A stretch of DNA of 64,000 nt from Candidatus Gastranaerophilales bacterium (GTDB taxonomy: Bacteria; Cyanobacteriota; Vampirovibrionia; Gastranaerophilales; Gastranaerophilaceae): positions 310,001 through 374,000 of the forward strand of contig CALVBD010000001.1 in the NCBI GenBank assembly GCA_944325635.1, in the 5' to 3' direction. The position numbers and the translations under genes are program-made. Positions 27,905-35,969 of the stretch are shown here, one piece after another. The first letter of the stretch is position 1, and each line of letters opens with the position of its first letter. The notes beneath the pieces are model-generated. The model was not told where the DNA came from. It saw only the letters and a program-made list of their open reading frames with translations, and did no database searches.

Positions 27905-27935
27905 CATAAAAAAGGCAGTTTTTAAAACTGCCTTT
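27905..27935 (-). terminator. Terminator after the lemA-family gene
   Basis: AAAGGCAGTTTTTAAAACTG-type hairpin (27911-27935) with a T7 run on the minus strand. Confidence 0.8.
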
Positions 27936-27942
27936 CCTTTAT

Positions 27943-28545
27943 TTATTTCATATAATCTGCTGCATTTATTGCTTTTCGTTCTTGTTCATTTTCCACTTCA
28001 AAGAACGGAAGCTGCTTTATTGCAAGCATTCCCGCGATGACAGATCCAGGGAAGATTTCTACTGCGTTATTCAGTTCCAGAACAGCTGAATTATAAAATC
28101 TTCTTGCTGCCGCAATGTGTTCTTCCTGCTCATTATAGGTCTGCATTGCCATAATCATAGTCTGGTCAGATTTCAATTGCGGATAATTTTCTACAGACAC
28201 CAATAACTGCCCCATTTTTCCACTGATTATATTGTCAAGCTTTAATTTTTGTTCTGCATTGTTTAAATCTGCCGGTAATTTTGCAGCCTGTGCTCTCAGT
28301 TTTGTAATTTCTTCAAGCAAACCTCTTTCGTGCTGCATAAATTTGTTTGCAATAAACAAAACATTCGGAATCAAATCGTAACGTTTTTTCAACTGAACAT
28401 CAATACTTGAAAATGCTTCTTTCGCCTTGTTTTTCTTTTTGATAAGCGATACGTAGAATGAATATGCAACAATTATTGCAAGAACTACTAGGACAAGCAC
28501 AATCAAAGAAACTAAGTCAGAGAAATTAATAAAAACTTTTTCCAT
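27943..28545 (-). CDS. LemA family protein
   Basis: 200 residues: one N-terminal TM helix (about 8-32), then the coiled-coil LemA core with SSIDVQLKKRYDLIPNVL, SVENYPQLKSDQTM and ARRFYNSAVLELNNAVEIFPGSVIA, all classic family blocks. LemA function is unclear; the protein is usually anchored with the helical domain outside the cytoplasm. It lies 12 bp after the LCP gene, forming a likely operon. Confidence 0.94.
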   Translation of the reverse strand: MEKVFINFSDLVSLIVLVLVVLAIIVAYSFYVSLIKKKNKAKEAFSSIDVQLKKRYDLIPNVLFIANKFMQHERGLLEEITKLRAQAAKLPADLNNAEQKLKLDNIISGKMGQLLVSVENYPQLKSDQTMIMAMQTYNEQEEHIAAARRFYNSAVLELNNAVEIFPGSVIAGMLAIKQLPFFEVENEQERKAINAADYMK

Positions 28546-28557
28546 AAAACCTCATTT

Positions 28558-29913
28558 CTATTTTCCTGCCACAATAACGGTAAAGTCAGTTTGACCACAA
28601 TAATAGTTTACAGGCTCATATACAAATTGATAACCTGCAATTGAAGGAGTTTTTTTCTTTAACCAATTAAAATATTCATTTGTAACAATACTTGAATGAG
28701 CAATAAATTGAGTATGGGTTTTAGAAATATTACCGGTGCAGGCAATATTAACACCTGCAGCAGTCAATTCATTTTTTACAATCTCAGCTTCATCAGCCCC
28801 AGCCTGCGAATACATAATACCGGCGGATAAAACCATATTTTCGTCAGGTTGGACTTTTTCACGGTAAATAAGCCTGTTAACAACTTCCTGTGATTTTTGA
28901 GGATCTAAAATCCAGTAGCTTATATAACCTTTTTTATTAGGTTCACCTGGGAGGGTAGCAATTTCAATTTTATCCATATCAATATGTTTTGTAAGAGCAG
29001 CATACTGTGAAAGTTCATACAATGACATATTTGTCTTTACATACTTTTTAGTTACGTCTATAATGTCAGGAATTTTCGTAATTGTTTCTGGTTTTTGCAA
29101 TTCATTAAGCAAACCACGTAAAAACCATTGCTGACGGTGTGTTCTGCCAATATCACCCAGAGCATCATGGCGAAATCTTAAATACCCCACAGCCTGCTCA
29201 GGAGAAAGTCTGTGCTCACCTTTAGAAAGGTCTATATGAAGCTTTCCTGAATAATCATGATACCTCATAGGTTTTTCGACATAAACATCAACTCCGCCCA
29301 AAGCTTCAACAATAGCCTTCACAGCGTTATCATGAACCATAATATACCTGTCTATATGCACACCCAAGGTATCTTCAATTGTCCGGATTGTCATACCGAT
29401 ACCGCCGATTGCATGAGCGGCATTAATCTTTTGAATTCCATTGTTATCAGGCAAATAGACTTTACTGTCACGTGGAATTGAAATTGCATTAATAGATTTG
29501 GTTTTAGGATCGACATTCACGAGAATAATCGTATCAGTTCTGGTTCCGGTCCACAAATCGTTGTCATTATTGCTTGCATCCACACCGAGAAGAAGAATAT
29601 TCTGTCTTTTAGGACCAAACGGCAGCGAGAATTCAGCCTTTTCTTTAACATCATTATCTTTATTCACACTATTAAAAATTTTTGTGATAAAAGAATTTTC
29701 ACCAAATTGCTTTTTAATAAACTCAGCATTACTTGAGCAGAAAAAAATAGCAGCAACAACACAAATAAAAATAATAAACATAATTATAATCGCACGTATA
29801 AAGGTTTCTTGCTCTTCCTGCTGTTGTTTAATTTTATTTAAATAATCATTTCTTTTTGAATTTTCATCAGGTCTGTAGTCCTGTGTACGTTCCTCATTTG
29901 AGTTAATAGTCAT
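28558..29913 (-). CDS. LytR-CpsA-Psr (LCP) family envelope protein
   Basis: 451 residues. A cytoplasmic charged N-terminus (1-40), one TM helix (41-63), then the LCP domain: NILLLGVDASNN, RTDTIILVNVDPKTKSI, SIPRDSKVYLP, INAAHAIGG and LRFRHDALGDIGRTHRQQWFL with its conserved Arg residues. The C-terminal ~90 residues (VLSAGIMYSQAGADEAEIVKNEL onward) match the LytR_C domain. LCP enzymes transfer undecaprenyl-linked polymers onto peptidoglycan or other acceptors; the polymer here is unknown. Confidence 0.93.
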   Translation of the reverse strand: MTINSNEERTQDYRPDENSKRNDYLNKIKQQQEEQETFIRAIIIMFIIFICVVAAIFFCSSNAEFIKKQFGENSFITKIFNSVNKDNDVKEKAEFSLPFGPKRQNILLLGVDASNNDNDLWTGTRTDTIILVNVDPKTKSINAISIPRDSKVYLPDNNGIQKINAAHAIGGIGMTIRTIEDTLGVHIDRYIMVHDNAVKAIVEALGGVDVYVEKPMRYHDYSGKLHIDLSKGEHRLSPEQAVGYLRFRHDALGDIGRTHRQQWFLRGLLNELQKPETITKIPDIIDVTKKYVKTNMSLYELSQYAALTKHIDMDKIEIATLPGEPNKKGYISYWILDPQKSQEVVNRLIYREKVQPDENMVLSAGIMYSQAGADEAEIVKNELTAAGVNIACTGNISKTHTQFIAHSSIVTNEYFNWLKKKTPSIAGYQFVYEPVNYYCGQTDFTVIVAGK

Positions 29914-29996
29914 GTTAAAATTTCCTCTGTATCTTCTTATTAGAACATTTTAATATAAAACTTTTTCCGAGCCATACAATATATTATGTATTTTCT

Positions 29997-31370
29997 CTAA
30001 AAAACTCTGATTAAAAACAGGGTAACCAGTGAAAAGTAAACAGCCAGCCCGACAACATCAATAGTAGTAGCAATCACCGGCCCTGAAGCCACCGCCGGAT
30101 CAACATTTATTGCCTTAAGCGCAAATGGTGTAAATGTTCCGATAATAGTAGCCATAGTCATGTTAATAGTCATTGCAACACCAACGACTATACCCAACAA
30201 TACGCTGTGCTGCCACCCCCAGGTCGCAAAAGTTACAAGAACACCGAATAACCCGCCAATCAAAAAACCGATTAAAGCTTCCCTTAAAATATGGTGAAAA
30301 GCTGAACTTAAAGTAACCTGTCCTGTAGAAAGCCCTCTCACCATAAGAGTAATACTCTGTGTTCCAATATTACCGCCGAGGCCTGCAAGAAGCGGCATAA
30401 AAATTGCAATAATCGGCAATGCTGTCAGAGTATGTTCATAAAAATGCGCAACATTGACGGCGACAAACTCACCGAGCAATGTAATAAAAAGCCATGGAGT
30501 TCTTGCTCTGATAGCATTAAAGATATTCCCGGTAAGGATTTCATCTTCATCAACAACCTCCGTTGATATACCTGATGACTGATAAATTTCTTCTGTTGTT
30601 TCTTCTTCAAACAAATCGTGTACATCGTCCCAGGTTATCATCCCTTTTAATCTGTTATACAAATCTACGACAGGCAGCGCATTATATTGGTATTTCATAA
30701 ATTCATCAATAATATAATCGCTGTAATCATCGACGTGAAGTTTTACGATATCCGAAATCATGATATCTTCGACTTTTTGATTTATCGGGGAGGTTAAAAG
30801 TTTTCTTAATGACACAACCCCGAGAAGATGATTTTGTTTATCCGTCACATATACGTAATAAAGTTCCATGTTATCCTGTTCAGCTTTAATTCTTATATGA
30901 TTTAAGACATCCTGAACGCTCATATCAGAGTTAACTGTTAACACTACTGGGTTCATAATACCGCCTGCAGTATCTTCGTTATAGGTTAACAATTCTCTTA
31001 CTTCTTCTGAGAATTTATGCGGAAGTTTATCGAGGTACGTTTCGCTCTCATCATCTTCCATATCACCAAGAACATCGGCAGCAGCGTCGTGCGGCAGTCT
31101 TGTAAGAATTTTTGAAGCTAATTCTTCATCAATATCACTCAAAAGTTCTACCTGAGTTTGAGCAGGAAGATATTCCATCAAATCGGCGGCTTTATCAATA
31201 TCGAGAAGTGTAAAACACTTAAGCCGCTCATCAGGTTTCAATTCCTGAAAAATATCAGCCAAATCCGCAACATGATATCCGTTCAGCTCTTCTTTGAGCT
31301 GTTCGTTAGTTTCATCATCCATAATTTCGCGGATTCTTTCAATTATATTTTCCAGATTAATCATATCCAT
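29997..31370 (-). CDS. mgtE: Magnesium transporter MgtE
   Basis: 457 residues. Superhelical N domain (about 1-130, EYLPAQTQVELLSDIDEE and LPHDAAADVLGDMEDDE), paired CBS domains (131-255, IMNPVVLTVNSDMSVQDVL and VEDIMISDIVKLHVDD) and five TM helices (about 280-457) with GLGGNIGTQSITLMVRGL and VDPAVASGPVIATTIDVVGL. Mg2+ channel gated by intracellular Mg2+ through the N/CBS domains. Confidence 0.95.
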   Translation of the reverse strand: MDMINLENIIERIREIMDDETNEQLKEELNGYHVADLADIFQELKPDERLKCFTLLDIDKAADLMEYLPAQTQVELLSDIDEELASKILTRLPHDAAADVLGDMEDDESETYLDKLPHKFSEEVRELLTYNEDTAGGIMNPVVLTVNSDMSVQDVLNHIRIKAEQDNMELYYVYVTDKQNHLLGVVSLRKLLTSPINQKVEDIMISDIVKLHVDDYSDYIIDEFMKYQYNALPVVDLYNRLKGMITWDDVHDLFEEETTEEIYQSSGISTEVVDEDEILTGNIFNAIRARTPWLFITLLGEFVAVNVAHFYEHTLTALPIIAIFMPLLAGLGGNIGTQSITLMVRGLSTGQVTLSSAFHHILREALIGFLIGGLFGVLVTFATWGWQHSVLLGIVVGVAMTINMTMATIIGTFTPFALKAINVDPAVASGPVIATTIDVVGLAVYFSLVTLFLIRVF

Positions 31371-31458
31371 ATTATATTACAAACATAAATTTCAAACGAA
31401 CACCGGTGAAATAAATGCATGTTTATGCTAACATTCAATTACAGGAGAGAAAAAGATT

Positions 31459-33210
31459 ATGATAAAAGATTACTTTTTAAACGAAATAGAAACAGCCGTT
31501 GAAAAGGCGATTAAAGATAATAAATTAGGCGGAATGTCAGAGTATAAACGAGGGACTCTTTTAACCGAACGCCCTAAAAATGCTGATTTTGGTGATTTTG
31601 CAATAAATGTATCATCTCTTGCAAGATTTGCAAAAATGGCGCCGCCGATGATTGCAAATACTATCCTTGAATATGTTGATAAAGACGACAACGATTACTC
31701 TGTTGTCGCCGGCTTTATAAATTTTAAAACAGGGAAAAAACTTCTCGTAAATTCAATAAAAGAAATCTTTGAAAAAGACAAAAATTACGGAAAACCGGAA
31801 AACGTTAAAACTGAAAAAATTATCTTAGAATACGTTTCAGCAAACCCGACCGGGCCTTTCCACATAGGCCACGGACGCTGGGCTGCAATGGGTTCAGTCC
31901 TTGCCAATCTTTTAAAATTTTACGGACACGACGTTTATCAGGAATTTTATATTAATGATGCAGGTTCACAGATTACAAAACTCGGAAACTCGCTTGCAAT
32001 TCGCGTACGTCAGCAGTTAGGCGAAGATATTGATTTTCCGACAGATGAAATCGAAAGAAAAAATTACTACCCCGGAGATTACTTAATTCCTGTTGCCAAA
32101 AAATATATAGAAATTAACAATTTAACCTCCCTCGCCCCTTGCGGGAGAGGGAATGAGGGTGAGGGGTACCTTGATATAAAAAAACTCTCTGACTTTGCAA
32201 AAGCTGAAATGGAACGTCTGCAAAAAGAACTTCTTGAAAACTTCCGCGTTCACTTTGATAATTTTTATTCTGAATTGACTCTTCATAAATCAGGTAAAGT
32301 TGATGAATGTGTTCAAAAGCTCAAAGAAAGCGGCAAAATTTATCAAAAAGACGGGGCAGACTGGTTTAAATCCTCTGATTACGGCGATGATCAAGATAGG
32401 GTAATCAAAAAAGCCGATGGCTCAAATACCTATCTCACTGCGGATATTGCATACCATATCGATAAACTAGAACGCGGATTTGACAGAATGATTAATATCT
32501 GGGGAGCTGACCATCACGGATATGTTGCGAGAGTAAAGGCATCAATAGAAGCTCTTGGTTACGATCCGAATAAACTCGAAATTCTCCTTGGTCAGCTTGT
32601 TAATCTTGTAATTAACGGAAATGAAGTCCGCATGGGCAAGCGTAAAAACATGGTTACTCTTGATGATTTAATTGATGAAGTCGGCGTTGACGCAACACGT
32701 TTTTGGATGTCAATGAGAAACATTGATACAACTCTTGATTTTGATATTGAACTTGCAAAAACCAACAGCGACGAAAACCCTGTATTTTATGTTCAATATG
32801 CGCATGCTAGAGCCTGCTCGATTTTACGAAATGCCATTGAAGAAAAAATTAACTCTGAAACAGGTGAAAAATCGCCTGCACCAATGTCAAAATCGGAACT
32901 CGACGAAATCATAAATAATTATTCTACAGAAACTATTTTACCAACTCTTGACACTGCAAAGAAATTAATACTCAAACTTGAAGAATATAAATCAATGATA
33001 AAAACATCGGCAGAAACAAGACAGGTTTATACTATATGCAGATACGTACAGGAACTTGCTGCGGAATTTCATTCATTCTACAACGCAAACCGAGTAATTT
33101 CTGATGATAAAGAAATGATGAAAGCCCGCTTAGCACTTGTGGTTGCTGTTAAAAAAGTATTAAATAATGCACTTGATATTCTCGCAGTCACCGCACCTGA
33201 GAGAATGTAA
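31459..33210 (+). CDS. argS: Arginyl-tRNA synthetase with an in-frame repeat insertion
   Basis: 583 residues, class I. The HIGH motif is FHIGHGRWAAMGS; the KMSKS-equivalent is RMGKRKNM; the C-terminal DALR anticodon domain ends VLAVTAPERM-like (LDILAVTAPERM). About residues 223-236 read SLAPCGRGNEGEG, which has no counterpart in ArgRS and is the translation of a GC-rich palindromic repeat (32126-32166); the frame stays open on both sides. The insert lies in a surface region before ENFRVHFD, so the enzyme should tolerate it. Good AGGAGAGAA ribosome binding site. Confidence 0.96.
   Translation: MIKDYFLNEIETAVEKAIKDNKLGGMSEYKRGTLLTERPKNADFGDFAINVSSLARFAKMAPPMIANTILEYVDKDDNDYSVVAGFINFKTGKKLLVNSIKEIFEKDKNYGKPENVKTEKIILEYVSANPTGPFHIGHGRWAAMGSVLANLLKFYGHDVYQEFYINDAGSQITKLGNSLAIRVRQQLGEDIDFPTDEIERKNYYPGDYLIPVAKKYIEINNLTSLAPCGRGNEGEGYLDIKKLSDFAKAEMERLQKELLENFRVHFDNFYSELTLHKSGKVDECVQKLKESGKIYQKDGADWFKSSDYGDDQDRVIKKADGSNTYLTADIAYHIDKLERGFDRMINIWGADHHGYVARVKASIEALGYDPNKLEILLGQLVNLVINGNEVRMGKRKNMVTLDDLIDEVGVDATRFWMSMRNIDTTLDFDIELAKTNSDENPVFYVQYAHARACSILRNAIEEKINSETGEKSPAPMSKSELDEIINNYSTETILPTLDTAKKLILKLEEYKSMIKTSAETRQVYTICRYVQELAAEFHSFYNANRVISDDKEMMKARLALVVAVKKVLNNALDILAVTAPERM
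32126..32166. repeat. Palindromic repeat inserted in frame in argS
   Basis: The CCCTCGCCCC...GGGAGAGGG palindrome (23 nt at 32129-32151) is, on the reverse strand, identical to 23 nt within queA (47695-47717). It is followed by GAATGAGGGTGAGGGG, as in the intergenic copy at 3134. Confidence 0.85.
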
Positions 33211-33228
33211 AAAAGAAAGGAGATTTAG

Positions 33229-33997
33229 ATGAGAAATCTAATTATAGCTGAAAAAACACTGAAGGGGGGAGGGCTTATCTAGGCTAAATCCCTTTCATAA
33301 TCAGGCTTTCACTCTTGCTGAAGTTTTGATTACATTAGGAATAATAGGAATAGTGGCAGCATTAACACTTCTTTCACTGGTTCAAAACAACAGGAACAAA
33401 GAATTACAAACCGGATTGAAAAAGGGATATTCTGTAATAAGCCAGGCACTTGATATGTATCAGGCAGATACAGGAGAAAGAATAAAAGACGACGGAAGTC
33501 TGGCAAATCAGGAACTTGGAAAAAATCTCAAAAAATATTTAAAGGTTATTAAAGATTGCGGTTATGCATATTCTGGCGAAGGAGAAGATGCAAAAGGATG
33601 CATACCTAATGACAGTACTTCAAGAGAAGAAGGTGTCGCTTCATACAAAACATATAATGGCCGCACATCAATGAAATCTCAGCTGTTTGATGACTCACAA
33701 TTTATACTAAACGACGGAATGATTATACTCACAGAAAATATTGGGGAAGATAATCCTCTATATATATCTGTAGACGTAAACGGGTATAAAAAACGTCCTA
33801 ACAGATTAGGACAGGACTTATTTATGTTTCAAATTGATGAGAATGGAAAACTATTGCCTATGGGCGTAAAAAATACAGATTACTACGACGAAAATGACAG
33901 CTATTGCTCAAAAAATTCTTCCAGCAATGTGAACGGAGCAGGTTGCACATATAAAGCCTTGACTGAAGATGACTTTTTTAAAAACTTACCAAAATAA
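33229..33997 (+). CDS. Type IV prepilin-like gene, out of frame at a G6 tract
   Basis: AAAGGAG lies six bases before the ATG at 33229, which reads MRNLIIAEKTLKGGGLI then TAG. The prepilin signal (AFTLAEVLITLGIIGIVAA) starts at 33300 in the +1 frame and continues to 33997; no ATG/GTG precedes it in that frame. Removing one G (or adding two) from the run at 33264-33269 joins the two frames. The globular part contains NGYKKRPNRLGQDLFMFQ and LLPMGVKNT, matching the prepilins at 9144 and 37735. Either a phase-variable gene in the OFF state or a frameshift; 18 bp after argS. Confidence 0.75.
33264..33269 (+). repeat. G6 homopolymer in a prepilin leader
   Basis: Six G between codon 12 of the ATG-started frame and the prepilin signal. 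A 5- or 8-base run restores one continuous reading frame. Confidence 0.7.
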
Positions 33998-34025
33998 AAA
34001 GACCCGCTCATAAAGCGGGTCTTTT
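33997..34025. terminator. Bidirectional terminator between convergent genes
   Basis: AAAAGACCCGCT / AGCGGGTCTTTT perfect 12-bp stem, 5-nt loop, T run on both strands. Confidence 0.9.
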
Positions 34026-34037
34026 ACTCTATCTATA

Positions 34038-34712
34038 CTATAAAACCGGGACATCCACAGGCTCTACAAGAATAACATTTAGTACATCATTCGCAAATAT
34101 ATTCACATCAGCGCCCTTTCGAATTAAATCCGCGATACTATCAACAATAAAATATGCACCGCCGCCTATCGCGCCGCCAAGAGCACTCAACGGAACCGTC
34201 ACATACTTTGCAGCACCATCATTTACAATATCATTGCCCCATTCGGTTGCGTTTTTGGTAATTTCAACTGTTTTATCCCAGTTTTGTTTAACCGCATCTC
34301 CATAACCTTTTGTAGTGGTAATTCCTCCGTCATAAGTCATATCAGTTCTTCCGACAATATTCAAAGAAAGCGGAAGCTGTCTGCCTGTCGGAGTTACAAC
34401 ATGGTCAAAATCAAGATATAATATTGCACCTTTTGATAATCTTTTTGCTGGAACAATTTCTCTGACACTTCCCCGGACAAGTGAACCCGACGGAAGAATT
34501 ACATCAGAATCCGCAGTCTGATCCGTTAACAAGATTGCGGAAAAATCTTTTCCTTCAGAGTTAACCGTACTTATTGAATTCAACATTTGCAGCTGGAATT
34601 TAGTTCCGGCAGGAATTCGTTTTGTTTTTGCTTTCGCATTAAAAGGTGCAGCAAATGCGCACTGTGTAAATACCAAAATTGATAAAATTATAGCGAAAAT
34701 TTTTAATTTCAT
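34038..34712 (-). CDS. Secreted protein of unknown function
   Basis: 224 residues from the ATG at 34712 (GGAGGG upstream). Signal peptide 1-22 (KIFAIILSILVFTQCAFA, cut before APFN). The body has a beta-rich block (LPSGSLVRGSVREIVPAKRLSKG, LYLDFDHVVTPTGRQLPL) that recalls periplasmic barrel domains of the TrbI/VirB10 type, then a glycine-rich, weakly hydrophobic stretch (LSALGGAIGGGAYFIVDSIADLI) and DVNIFANDVLNVIL. Periplasmic or surface; family not recognised with certainty. Confidence 0.7.
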   Translation of the reverse strand: MKLKIFAIILSILVFTQCAFAAPFNAKAKTKRIPAGTKFQLQMLNSISTVNSEGKDFSAILLTDQTADSDVILPSGSLVRGSVREIVPAKRLSKGAILYLDFDHVVTPTGRQLPLSLNIVGRTDMTYDGGITTTKGYGDAVKQNWDKTVEITKNATEWGNDIVNDGAAKYVTVPLSALGGAIGGGAYFIVDSIADLIRKGADVNIFANDVLNVILVEPVDVPVL

Positions 34713-34807
34713 TATTAAGCCCTCCATTGTGTTATTATTATTCTAAATAAATATAAAATAAATGCAATAACCTTGCCATATATTAAGAAAATTGATAAGA
34801 TTTACAT

Positions 34808-35743
34808 ATGGCAAACTTGGATAAAATTCAGGAATTACAAGAAATTTTACAGAATGACGCTGAAAATTTTCAGGTAAGAAGGGAACTTGCAGTTATTTTG
34901 CTGGATAACGGTTTTACCAAAGAGGCGCTTCAGCATTTTATATGGCTGACAAAATATTTTCAGGACGATGCTAAACTCTTTTATAATATAGGAATTACCT
35001 ATGAAAAATTAAAAAACTTTGAAAAAGCAAAAGAGGCATATATAAAATCATCGGCACTCTCACCTGAAGATACGGATGCATTGTATAATCTCGGGCTTGT
35101 GTATACTGAACTTCAGGAGTATGACAAAGGTATAAGGTGTTTTGAGAAGGTTTTAGAAAAGGACACAAACGATTCCAATTCATATTTTAATCTGGGGATT
35201 TGCTATTTAAAAAAAGGCGATCCGGTAAGCGCAATGATGAATTTCCAAAGTACAATTGACTTAAATAATGATGATTTATATGCACATTTTTACCTTGGAA
35301 ATATTCTAAAAGAAATGGATGATTCCTCTGCCGCCGCAGAAGAATTTAAAAAAGTTCTGGAAATCTCACCTGATTACAGCTGGGCATATTATAATCTGGC
35401 TGTAATCGACTTTGAAAACGGATACTATGAAGAAGCTGTATATAAACTTGAACAGGCTTTGAAATATAATCCGAAAGATCTGGAAGCCTACATAAATTAC
35501 ATAAAAATAATGGCAAAACAAGGGCTTTACGATGGGGCAAGAGAAGTTGCAGAACGCGCTATTGCGGAATTTAACGATACGGGAGATTTATATTATCTTG
35601 AAGCACAGATAGATAAAAAACTTGGCAATCTTGATGACTGCAGGAAAGAATTAAATCTTGCAATGCAGTATTCTGACAAACTTTCGGTTCCGCAAAAACA
35701 AATCCTCGATGAACTTGAAGAAATTTCAGATACCACGGAATAA
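34808..35743 (+). CDS. Cytosolic TPR-repeat protein
   Basis: 311 residues without a signal peptide. At least seven tetratricopeptide repeats run through it (KLFYNIGITYEKLKNFEKAK, ALYNLGLVYTELQEYDKGIR, SYFNLGICYLKKGDPVSAMM, AHFYLGNILKEMDDSSAAAE, AYYNLAVIDFENGYYEEAVY). A protein-interaction scaffold with unknown partner. The conserved-loop hairpin lies 36 bp after its stop. Confidence 0.88.
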   Translation: MANLDKIQELQEILQNDAENFQVRRELAVILLDNGFTKEALQHFIWLTKYFQDDAKLFYNIGITYEKLKNFEKAKEAYIKSSALSPEDTDALYNLGLVYTELQEYDKGIRCFEKVLEKDTNDSNSYFNLGICYLKKGDPVSAMMNFQSTIDLNNDDLYAHFYLGNILKEMDDSSAAAEEFKKVLEISPDYSWAYYNLAVIDFENGYYEEAVYKLEQALKYNPKDLEAYINYIKIMAKQGLYDGAREVAERAIAEFNDTGDLYYLEAQIDKKLGNLDDCRKELNLAMQYSDKLSVPQKQILDELEEISDTTE

Positions 35744-35778
35744 CAATTATGGTGCGGTATACTATTCTTTAGTTAATA

Positions 35779-35858
35779 CAGACAGGGTGTGTTTGTTTTC
35801 GAAACGATAGCGGGAGCATGTGCGGGAGTGTGTTGAGAAAATAAATACACCCTGTCTG
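35779..35858 (+). repeat. Conserved-loop hairpin, copy 1
   Basis: Arms 35779-35800 and 35837-35858 pair over 22 bp with only two G-U positions. The 36-nt loop (35801-35836, starting GAAACGATAGCGGGAGC) matches copy 2 at 43530-43565 with one difference, but the outer 12 bp of the stem (CAGACAGGGTGT) are unrelated to copy 2. It follows the TPR gene and precedes proS; no T run follows, so it is not an ordinary terminator. See findings. Confidence 0.85.
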
Positions 35859-35969
35859 CCTCTTAAGCCTCACTTATACAAAGGAGAGTTTGTATTTAGA
35901 AATGTTTTAAATATATTTTGAGCATGGTACAATATAGCCATAAATAGAAGAAAAGAGGAATTAATAATT

